Source: Otatea glauca
Taxonomy: Eukaryota; Streptophyta; Magnoliopsida; Poales; Poaceae
Direction: 5' to 3'
Length of the DNA: 64,000 nt
Assembly: GCA_036346275.1 (NCBI GenBank)
Contig: CM070721.1
Span: 46,907,594-46,971,593 of the forward strand
Shown here: positions 56,045 to 64,000 of the stretch, in pieces
Numbering within the stretch: the first letter of the stretch is position 1
Layout of the letters: each line of letters starts with the position of its first letter
The notes under the pieces: model-generated
Told to the model about the DNA's origin: nothing
Databases searched by the model: none
What the model saw: only the letters and a program-made list of their open reading frames with translations
Position numbers and translations under genes: made by a program

Positions 56045-56290
56045 CTCTTCACAAGCGGTTGGTAACTCCAACCGCTTGTGGAGAGAGCATCTCCACAAGC
56101 GGTTTGTAAGACCAACCGCTTTTGGAGAGAACCTCTCCACAAGCGGTTGGTGACACCAACCGCTTGTGGAAGTGTCGAACCACAAGCGGTTCGGGGAACC
56201 GCTTGTGATACCCGACGGGGTATCACTCGCGGTTGTTTAAAAGCGGTTCTAAAACCGCTTCTGAAAGCGGTTTTGAACCGCTTGTGCATG
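56045..56290. repeat. Right subterminal repeats of CACTA C
   Basis: About ten AAGCGGTT or AACCGCTT units in alternating direction, with CTCCACAAGCGGTTGGT repeated three times. Probable transposase-binding array. Confidence 0.85.
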
Positions 56291-56307
56291 CCCGATCCGC
56301 AGTAGTG

Positions 56308-57126
56308 GTGCTTGCCTGATCAAACAAGGAAAGAGCTAGCTTTCTTTCTTTGGTATCCGTCAATGGCACAACTAGAAATTTTTCGTTAGAGGTGTACACT
56401 TTACACATATAACTCTATAGTCTTTTACAATGATTTTGTATGATCATAAATCCAACACATATATTTGAAATTTACTAAAAATACAATACAAATAGTTAAG
56501 GTCTTAAAAATTGCAAATCGCTAAAATTAGAACCAGTTCAATCAACAAATTTAGTCTACTGAAGAGGTGATATTGTAGCACTTTTCAAATTTTTGGAGGT
56601 GCCAGGGCATACTCGGCAGTCTCCTAGTACCGTCCCTGGTATCCGTGTGGACTCGTGGGGCATGCCTGTGTTCTGGCTTAAAGTTGCATGATTTTTTTCA
56701 ATCTCAATCACCTTTTGAGACATAGGATTTGCATCCGATGGCTACTATGTTTTACTCACCCTTCACCTCTATAAAATACAAATACAAATACAAAAACACA
56801 AAGAAATAAATTTCTAATCCTAGAAAAAATAAAGTAAACCTAGGTGAATCCTAGAAAATACAAAACAAAAACATTTCTAACCTAGAAAAAAATAAAATAA
56901 ACCTAGGTGAACCCTACAAATACCAAAAAAAGAAGAATAGGACTAAAAATTGCAGCGGAGAGGTACTAAAATTGCACGTTACTTAGGACTGCAATTTTAG
57001 ACTTAGTCTTGTTCAATTTCTTGTTCAATTTCAGGAGACTGAGATATAAGCAAATTTCAGGCATCTGAGAATTAGCAGATCCGTACTAATAATTGGATAG
57101 CTCTGGCTCGTTCCCAAAACCATGGC
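56308..57126. other. Intergenic DNA between CACTA C and element E
   Basis: AT-rich. At 56810-56940 AATCCTAGAAAA and AAAATAAACCTAGGTGAA-type words occur twice in tandem. No gene. Confidence 0.5.
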
Positions 57127-58660
57127 CACTACTACAGAACACTATATCACTGTCGGTTCCAAACTGGCATCACTGCCGGATTTTGGAACCGGCAGTGATT
57201 GGTCGGCAGTGATAGTTGGACTATCACTGCCGGTTCTAGAACCGACAGTAATGCCGGTATCACTACCGGTTTGTATGCGAACCGGCAGTGATAGTCCGGT
57301 TCGTAAATCACTCAGTAAAATAAAAAAAATTATTTGCATTCGGATCGACTACTCCGTATTCTACGCACGAAAGTCACAAGTCACACTATTTTCGCGCGAA
57401 ATACACGCGCGTGCGGTTGCTAGGACTCGAACTCATAATCTGCTGCCTCACGCGAGGCCACCTTATCATCTCACCTATCACTCATTACTCAACCAATATA
57501 GGATATATTTTCCTTTTGTTCCATTGTCTCCTAACATTTTGATGATTATTTGGATATCTAAATGAATTCAAATGGAAAGATTGTCAACTACAAAGTTGTA
57601 TATCTGGTCGAGAGCTACAATTTTCATATAAATTTTATCTCCATCCGACTCCGTATGGAAAAGTTATGATTTTTTGAAAAATGATTGGTAGCATTATTAC
57701 TGCCGGTTGGGAATACGAACTGCCAACTGGCAGTGATACTATTATTTGGATATTTAAACCACTTCAAATGAAAAAGTTGTCAACTACAAAGTTGTAGATC
57801 TCGTCGAGAGCTACAATTTTCATATAACATTTATCTCCATCCGACTCTGTATGAAAAAGTTATGAGTTTTTGAAAAATGGTTGGTTACGTTGGTAGCATT
57901 ATTACTGACGGTTGGGAATACAAACCGCCAACCGGCAGTGATACCATTATTTGGATATTTAAACTATTTCAAATGAAAAAATTGTCAACTACAAAGTTCT
58001 GGATCTCGTTGAGAGCTACAATTTTCATATAAATTTTATCTCCAGCCGACACTGTATGAAAAGTTATGATTTTTCGAAAAATGGTTGGTAGCATTATTAC
58101 TGCCGGTTGAGAATACAAACCACCAACCGGCAGTGATACCATTATTTGGATATTTAAACTACTTAAAATGAAAAAGTTGTCAACTACAAAGTTGTAGATC
58201 TCGTCGAGAGCTACAATTTTCATATAAATTTTATCTCTATCCGACCCCGTATGAAAAAGTTATGATTTTTCGAAAAATAGTGGGTAGCATTATTACTGCC
58301 GGTTAGGAATACGAACCGCCAACCGGCAGTGATACCATTATTTGGATATTTAAACTACTTCAAATGGAAAAGTTGTCAACTACAAAGTTGTATATCTCGT
58401 CTAGAGCTACAATTTTCATATAAATTTTATCTCCATCCGACCCCGTATGAAAAAGTTATGATTTTTCGAAAAATATCATCACTGTCGGTTCTTCTAAAAA
58501 CCGGCAGTGATAGTATTACTGCCGGTTCGGACACGAACCGGCAGTAATAAGGAATTTATCACTGCTGGTTCATCAGAAAAAACCGTTACTGTCGGTTTTC
58601 CATCCGAACCGGCAGTGATAATATTATTACTACCGGTTTTTTATGAACCGGCAGTGATAT
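57127..58660 (+). mobile_element. CACTA-like non-autonomous element E
   Basis: The left end is CACTACTACAGAACACTATA, followed by CACTGTCGGTT/CACTGCCGG subterminal units. The right side has the inverted units (AACCGGCAGTGATAT at 58647-58660), but the terminal CACTACTACA is missing. GGC occurs on both sides (57124-57126 and 58661-58663), which could be the target duplication or chance. No transposase is encoded. The interior is a tandem array. Confidence 0.75.
57545..58480 (+). repeat. Tandem array, five copies of a ~196-bp unit
   Basis: The word TTGTCAACTACAAAGTT recurs at 57581, 57777, 57982, 58177 and 58373, with spacings 196, 205, 195 and 196. Each unit also has AGAGCTACAATTTTCATAT, TTATCTCCATCCGAC, AGCATTATTACTGCCGGTT and CCATTATTTGGATATTTAAA. 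Each junction carries one GCCAACCGGCAGTGATA site, the same word as in the element's ends. Confidence 0.92.
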
Positions 58661-59349
58661 GGCGGCAAGGATAACTGATTCTTGCTAGCATGCAATCCAA
58701 GCTGCATGCACGAGTGGCGGACTGGCAGGGGATGTTCCACTGGCCATGCTTGCATCCATGTGAAATGATTTGGAGCCAACAAGCAAGCCTGGCTTCAGCT
58801 TGAGGTTCTGGATGCATCTACAGTATTGCTTTGATCATGGTGTGCATGATTTGGACCAGTCCTGAATTAGCCTGCACTGCTTTAATATGCTCAAGAGGGT
58901 GCTCAGGACATACATATATACCACAAATTCCTAAAGTTGATGCTCGCTATTGAAGTATAAGTGAATTACTCATCTTTTCTCATCACTTAGGCTTTTTTTT
59001 AAACTGGTCGATGCATGAAACTCATAAGGTATCGGAGTCAAGAGAACCCGTTTAGCGTAATTAAAGAAATAATTATAGTCTATTTCTATTACACATCTTA
59101 GCTAGCCCCGAGAGAGCCTATATGCAAGGGGAAGTGTTAAAGGATAAGTGAATTGTCTACCTTTTTTTGTGAGTTTAGACTTTTGGATAAACTGATCGGT
59201 CCATGTGAATTAAATTTTTTCGATGCATACCCGCATGATTGACACATCTACAAGGACAGACGAAATACTGTCCATGCATATACTCAAGTCCCACTTGGTG
59301 GAGCAGCTTTGCTCCTTTAGGGGATCGGTCATTGGTGATGGGTCCCAAG
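58661..59349. other. Intergenic DNA without recognised gene
   Basis: Single-copy-looking DNA. A stretch at 58680-58900 is less AT-rich, but no open frame or splice pattern stands out. Confidence 0.4.
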
Positions 59350-59594
59350 TAGGTCTGGCAAAAAAGCTCGTTAGAGCTCGAATCAAAATTTCTTCAATTG
59401 CAATAGCTGATATGTTCAAAATTAAAATAAGACAATTTCGAGCGAAAAAAGTTGATGAGGCTCGACTCGATAGTGGCTCGTTAGCTCGAATTTGAAGTAA
59501 CCACGTAAATGGCACATAAAATGATTTTACATCAAACTATATAAATTTTGAAAAAAACTCGATAATAACTCGTTAAGTTCGATAGCCAGCCCTA
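59350..59594 (+). mobile_element. hAT-type MITE
   Basis: A 245-bp element starting TAGGTCTGGCAAAAAAGCTC; its right end on the minus strand is TAGGGCTGGCTATCGAAC. The eight-base duplication GTCCCAAG is perfect on both sides (59342-59349 and 59595-59602), as expected for hAT. Inside, GCTCG and CGAGC words recur (CTCGTTAGAGCTCG). Confidence 0.93.
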
Positions 59595-59602
59595 GTCCCA
59601 AG

Positions 59603-60914
59603 ACACAAAAATGGAGGCGACGACGAGCACAGAGCAGGGCCTGCCTGCAACTAGCAAAGAGAAAGGGCGGTACTGCTGCTAGTGCACACTACGAGTACCA
59701 CAAGAGGACACGTCGAGCTAAGCTAGAGCCTAGAGGAAGATCAGGATCGGGTTGCGAGCCTTACTAACTAAGCAAAAGGGAAGTAGATGTCGCTCTCTCT
59801 CTCACAGAAAGTGGCTGAACAGTGTGCTGGATTGCTGTTAAGCTGTTGTTGTTGCGACATGATTGACAGCGGCAGCGTGTGTGCAGTGCACTGACATTGC
59901 ATAAAATTAGGCAAGAAAACCCAGAAAGGTGTGCTGTCTCCCTAGCTAAGCTAGTACACTCCAAGCTCATTTTTGTTCTCATCCTAACACTCTTTTTATG
60001 GTACTGTAGTACAGTGCTAGTTTTCTTTTTGCTGCCTTTTTTTTAAAATAATGCCTGGCTTAGATTATTAACTAAAGGCATTTGCTATGATATTATATAT
60101 ATTATTAGTCTTGATGTGCTTTGGATTGAGGGCGCGCACTTGCACTTTGTTACATGAAGGCTTGCTTCATTACAATTTTGGTGACGTGGAAGAGGGAGGG
60201 AAGGGGAGAAAGAACTTGTTACTTGCATTCGTGATGAGCAGAAATGCTCAGACTAGACATAAGATACAAGCTAATGCACTATTGGAGGGGAGCTTGTTAC
60301 TAGAAGGAAACAGGGTTAGTTTGAAAGATGCCATAGTGCTTTGGGAAATTACACATACCATATGCCTGGCAGCCTGGGTACTCCCTTAATTATTGGTTTC
60401 CCTGGTTTTGCTAATTATCTGCTGTCTGATTCTTTTTGTTAGGGATAAGTTTAATTTTCTGGTTGTTACATACTTAGATGTGCCTGGATATGTGTTTATT
60501 TAGTGGTTGAATGATGATAAAGTTTTAGAGGGTGGGGATAATTGGCTAGTGTAAATCATCTTAAGGCTTACAACCCATAAGTCACATGTTCAAATTTCAG
60601 ACAATTAAAGTAGAAAATCCGCACAAATAACCCATTATCATGTGGTTGTTGAGAGTTAAACTCTGGTTATGAAACAAGGTGCCACACGCTGCTAGCTAGA
60701 CTTATGCTACGGTTAGCACTCGAATGGCGATACGATGGATGAAAATGTAACTTATCCTTAATGAACAAGTACAAGCACCCGGTTTCCAAAATGGTACAAG
60801 CACCCCTTTTTATTTAAGGTGGAATGGGAAATGGACACTAACAAATGGGACCTCAGTTATATGAAATCATTGAAATACTTGAATGAATGCTCCTAATTAG
60901 TGCGCAAATGCTAA
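59603..60914. other. Intergenic DNA, no supported gene
   Basis: A 23-codon frame (MEATTSTEQGLPATSKEKGR) starts near 59610 and a 100-codon frame at 60087-60389; neither has a recognisable domain or clear gene structure. TAA directly before 60915 is the left half of the next element's expected duplication. Confidence 0.4.
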
Positions 60915-61049
60915 CACTACTACAGGAAATATACATCACAATCGGTTCTTTTTCGTCATCATAGTCGGTTCTGTGGTGACATAAAGTCATTAGACAGTGA
61001 TGAGGTGGGGCTATCACAGTCGATTCTCGTCCGATAGAGATGAGACCTC

Positions 61050-61645
61050 ATCATTATTGGTTTATTTATGGAACCGACACAGATAACAAGAGTTTTCCGA
61101 TCGGTTTATTTATAGAACCGACACAGATGACGAGTTTTTACAATCAATTTTTGTATGAAACCGACACAAATAATCATATTTTTCCAATCGGTTTTTACAG
61201 TGTAACCGACACTGATAGAAAACTATCTCTATCGGTTTATTTATGGAACCGATGCAGATGACAATAGTTTTCTAATCGGTTTGTTTATAGAACTGACACA
61301 TATGACGTTTTTTGCAATCGGTTTTTTCACGAAACTAACACAAATAATCACTTTTCCAATCAGTTTTTACAGTGTAACCGACACAGATAGAAGACTATCT
61401 CTATCGGTTTATTTATGGAACCGACACAGATGACTATAGTTTTACAATCGGTTTGTTTATAGAACCGACACAATGACATCTTTTTGCAATCGGTTTTTTT
61501 TATGAAATTGACACAAATAATCACGTTTTCCCAATCGGTTTCTACAATGTAACTGACACGGATAGAAAGCTATCTCTATCGGTTTATTTATGGAACCAAC
61601 ACAGATGACTATAGTTTTCCAATCGGTTTGTTTATAGAACCGACA
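61050..61645 (+). repeat. Subterminal tandem array of CACTA D, period ~173 bp
   Basis: The word CTATCTCTATCGGTTTATTT recurs at 61223, 61395 and 61570 (spacings 172 and 175), with a partial copy before. Every unit contains several AATCGGTTT and AACCGACAC words in both orientations. Confidence 0.88.
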
Positions 61646-62084
61646 TAGATGAGGGGGTGTGTTGTTTTCCAATGCACCCTACAAAAACAGCACATATTAC
61701 ACATAGTATGCACATATCGCATTCACACAGCATAGATTACACACAATATGCACATATCACATTCACAGAATATAAACACTTTATTACAACACACATATCA
61801 CATTTGTTCACAATATAGAACACAAACATGCTTAACAGTCAGTAAACATGCATATCGCATTCACATATATATAATATTGTTTACATATGGACTAGTAGGA
61901 GCTTTCAGGATCTCTAAACCTACTGTCCTCCGATATAACTTCTACCCAGTACCACTGGCATAAGTGGTCCTGTAATTTGTTGAGTTCTTTGCTTTGTAAG
62001 CTCTTCTGGGGGATATCGATGTTCTGCAAAATAGAAATGAGTGCTTTAATTTAAAAAAATTTATGTAAAAGGCTAAGTGTATTA

Positions 62085-62790
62085 TTATGCATGTACATAT
62101 ACCTTAGTGAAAATGTTTGCACCGCCGACCACGAGCATCATGCGATGCATGACGTAGAAGCCGCACAGGTCATCGCTACCCTGTTGATGGCACTGTGAAG
62201 AAATAAAAAAAATTAAGAGACGAAGAATAGATGTTAAAAAAATTAATCCTATATATGCTAGGCACTTGTACCTTGAAGCGCTTATACTCCAGCTTGGAGC
62301 CCTTTTTGTCATCGTGTGTCCCTCCTTCAGCGACATAGGCTGAGAAACCCCTACATACATTGGAAAGATGCCATTGTGTCAAAAAAAATGAACGTAGTTA
62401 AATTTAGAAAATATTAGGTAAGAGTAGTGCACTTACTTCTCCAAAGCAGGCTTGATCGCGTAGACAATCGGTCTCTTCTCGAGCGAGTTAAAAGTGTAAA
62501 CTTTATTGTCCCTCAGAGCGAGCACGAGTAGAACCCAATGGTTGCTTATTAAATGGAATGCAGTGCAAGGAAATAAGTTCACATACGGTTTAAGTGCGTA
62601 CAAGTAATTGAAGGGTAAAGTACTACTTACTCCTCGTGGTACGGGAATAGAATGAAGTCATTCTTCGACTCAGCTTTCAATGCCCCCTTGATGTAGCCTG
62701 CAACGAACTCCGGTTGAAGCCTAGCCATGGTCGCGGACACAACCTCAGGGTCGACGAACCGAACTAGTTGTTGACAAGTCACAGCTCGCT
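62085..62790 (-). pseudogene. Ulp1-like (C48) protease exons of CACTA D
   Basis: On the minus strand: MRQRAVTCQQLVRFVDPEVV and ARLQPEFVAGYIKGALKAES (62790-62630); an exon at about 62570-62440 with LISNHWVLLVLALRDNKVYT (catalytic His and Asp); and about 62200-62090 with the Cys motif DLCGFYVMHRMMLVVGGANI. The three catalytic motifs are present, so this copy could encode an intact protease core if the introns are as inferred. Marked pseudogene with reserve, because I cannot prove the exon joins. Confidence 0.6.
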
Positions 62791-62879
62791 GCCTCATTGC
62801 CCTGCAACTCATGTTGAATGTTAAAAATATAATGTGAAATCCTATAAAAGTTATAAGCTCATGCTGTATGGTGCGATAC

Positions 62880-64000
62880 TCACAGCGTTTAGGATCGTAC
62901 AGTAGAAATATCAATGGCTACAGTTGGTATAAACGGAACAGATCCTCAAAACTGACTGGGAATGTCCCATGGTCGTCGCGGTGGAAATGTCCCCTTCTGT
63001 ACCTCACATTGAAATCGATACGCTGTTCGGCCTCATTCACTTTGTCAATGTACCATGCATGGAGCACGCGAGCCCACTTGACTAGAGCATTCAATTGGCT
63101 GATAGCCAAAAGAGGCTTTCCATGTACGTAGGTCTTAAAATCTTGAGGGTGTTTGTGGCCTATACCGATTTTCCTTTCTGGGCAGAAGGAGTCTCTAAGG
63201 TCAGGGCAGGGGGCTTTTCATGTACTTCAGGGGGCGCTGTGGCCTCTGTCAGCTTTACCTTCTTGACAGAAGGAGTCTTCGAGGCCTCCTGTGATTCTGT
63301 GGCTGTCGTGTTAGTCCTTTTGCGTGCCAGTTCTACACTTTGCGTAGGACTCGTTATGGTGGTGGGAGCAGGAGCAAGCGTAGGTACGATAGGAACCTAC
63401 GAAGCACATGCATATGTAACTTGTTGCAGTACTACTGGAATGATAGAGAAGACGTGGAGGATTTTTACCTTGATCAGTACGACACCCATCGTGAGCCACT
63501 TGATGAACGACATCCGTGCTTACCCGAGAGTGGTGATATCTTCATTGGGAGGGGAACTCAAGCACATGTGATAAGAAGTCTTCATGGACGTAGTCCACCT
63601 GCACCCTCATGTAGCCCTTCCCCAAAGACTGACCATGCACCGTGTCGGTCTCCTTGCATGGAAATGCAACCCCGTGTGCAGCCTCGATGGGAAATCTGTC
63701 TTCTGTCAGGGTGAGCTGGCACTAGGCAGGAGCCTACAAGAAGTGAGCAACTTGAGGGAAAATATTGTGGGAGTTACCATTATACCTTTAAACCAGGAAA
63801 AATTAATTATCACCTTCAGCTGGGGACTGGACTTATCATTTTTGCAACTGTAGCTGCTGGGTCAGGGCACAGGCTTCTCTATAAGAGGTGAGGGAATTTG
63901 GCTCTGACTCTGGAAGATCATCGCCATCATCTCGCCCTCAGGCGCTCCTCACGTACCATCATCTCCTCCCTCATCTCCTCCTTGATCTCCTCCCTCATCT
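62880..64000 (-). CDS. Upstream exons of the CACTA D protease-type gene, partial
   Basis: The minus strand encodes ARVLHAWYIDKVNEAEQRID, FNVRYRRGHFHRDDHGTFPV and FEDLFRLYQL (63090-62925), a segment found between TNP2 and the protease in other grass CACTA elements. Further upstream are SQEASKTPSVKKVKLTEATA and TLETPSAQKGKSV, a Thr/Pro-rich linker with two similar repeats. At the window edge (63900-64000) Glu/Met-rich repeats of the EEMREE type occur. A stop separates the linker from the next block, so introns or decay must be assumed. TNP2 is not in the window. Confidence 0.5.

Larger units (their letters stand above)
52179..56307 (+). mobile_element. CACTA element C
   Basis: The left end is CACTACTACAAAATTGGACA and the right end, on the minus strand, CACTACTGCGGATCGGGCAT. 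The three-base duplication GTG lies on both sides (52176-52178 and 56308-56310). Subterminal regions consist of AAGCGGTT/AACCGCTT units in both directions (52200-52425 and 56045-56290). Coding is on the plus strand: transposase-associated domain, TNP2, then an Ulp1-like protease. It is 4129 bp long, short for an autonomous element, and the genes are broken by stops and frame changes. Confidence 0.95.
60915..64000 (-). mobile_element. CACTA element D, left part (continues beyond window)
   Basis: The left end CACTACTACAGGAAATATAC and the first 100 bases resemble element B (CACTACTACACAAATATACA, CACAATCGGTT). From 61640 to 62790 it aligns with 23560-24711 of element B. The coding strand is minus. 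It keeps exons that B has lost (62880-63580 and on). The right end is outside the window. Confidence 0.88.

Noticed and set aside
56032..56305. Open frames of about 75-85 codons on both strands
   Set aside because: Translations of the AAGCGGTT subterminal array.
57415..57480. Minus-strand GAGTTCGAGTCCTAG, B-box-like, in element E
   Set aside because: The preceding bases do not fold into a tRNA; it may be a remnant of a tRNA-derived repeat but cannot be supported.
57545..58480. Regularly spaced repeats that could suggest a CRISPR array
   Set aside because: The whole 196-bp unit is conserved, there are no unique spacers, and the context is a plant CACTA-like element.
60087..60389. 100-codon plus-strand open frame
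   Set aside because: No domain and no biased codon use; such lengths occur by chance in this window.

Overview
The window is plant nuclear DNA, most likely from a grass. The evidence is the chromovirus and Tat-type Ty3/gypsy LTR retrotransposons, CACTA elements with TNP2 plus Ulp1-like genes, Tourist, Stowaway and hAT MITEs, and a plant-type gene with a GC-rich 5' exon. I cannot name the species. Only one region looks like an ordinary cellular gene; the rest is transposon-derived or plain intergenic sequence.

Layout. 1-919: end of a long Tekay-like LTR. 920-16882: minus-strand Tat-lineage Ty3/gypsy element (protease, reverse transcriptase, two RNase H domains, integrase, and an antisense reading frame with its own TATA box). 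It is split by a complete Tekay-type chromovirus at 2289-13508 (about 3.06-kb LTRs, target duplication GTTTG). 16883-22744: AT-rich repeat-derived DNA whose left edge looks like another LTR start. 23220-27361: CACTA element B, inserted in a microsatellite (duplication GTA), with a fused, deleted transposase/protease gene. 27419-27711: Tourist-like MITE. 30025-31296: coding exon of a cellular gene for an acidic, single-anchor membrane protein, on the minus strand. Its likely 5' UTR exon lies at about 47269-47470, so its first intron would be about 16 kb. That intron holds a hAT transposase gene cut twice: by a Tat-type LTR retrotransposon (31956-40806, duplication CTATG) and by a solo Tekay-like LTR (41390-44439, duplication AAATA).

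47471-52178: intergenic DNA with short tandem duplications and MITEs. 52179-56307: CACTA element C (duplication GTG) with TNP2 and Ulp1-like regions on the plus strand. 57127-58660: CACTA-like non-autonomous element E built round five copies of a ~196-bp tandem unit. 59350-59594: hAT MITE with a perfect 8-bp duplication. 60915 to the window end: CACTA element D, a sibling of B that keeps regions B has lost.

The points most worth a second look are: antisense, TATA-bearing reading frames in both Tat elements; decay of the first Tat polyprotein by transition-type stop codons without frameshifts; a chromovirus with young LTRs but no visible protease; a microhomology junction that fuses transposase to protease in CACTA B; long near-perfect hairpins in CACTA subterminal regions; and discrepancies at CTG-type sites between LTR copies that may be base-calling artefacts. 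I found no CRISPR array, no rRNA or convincing tRNA gene, and no clearly new multi-gene system.
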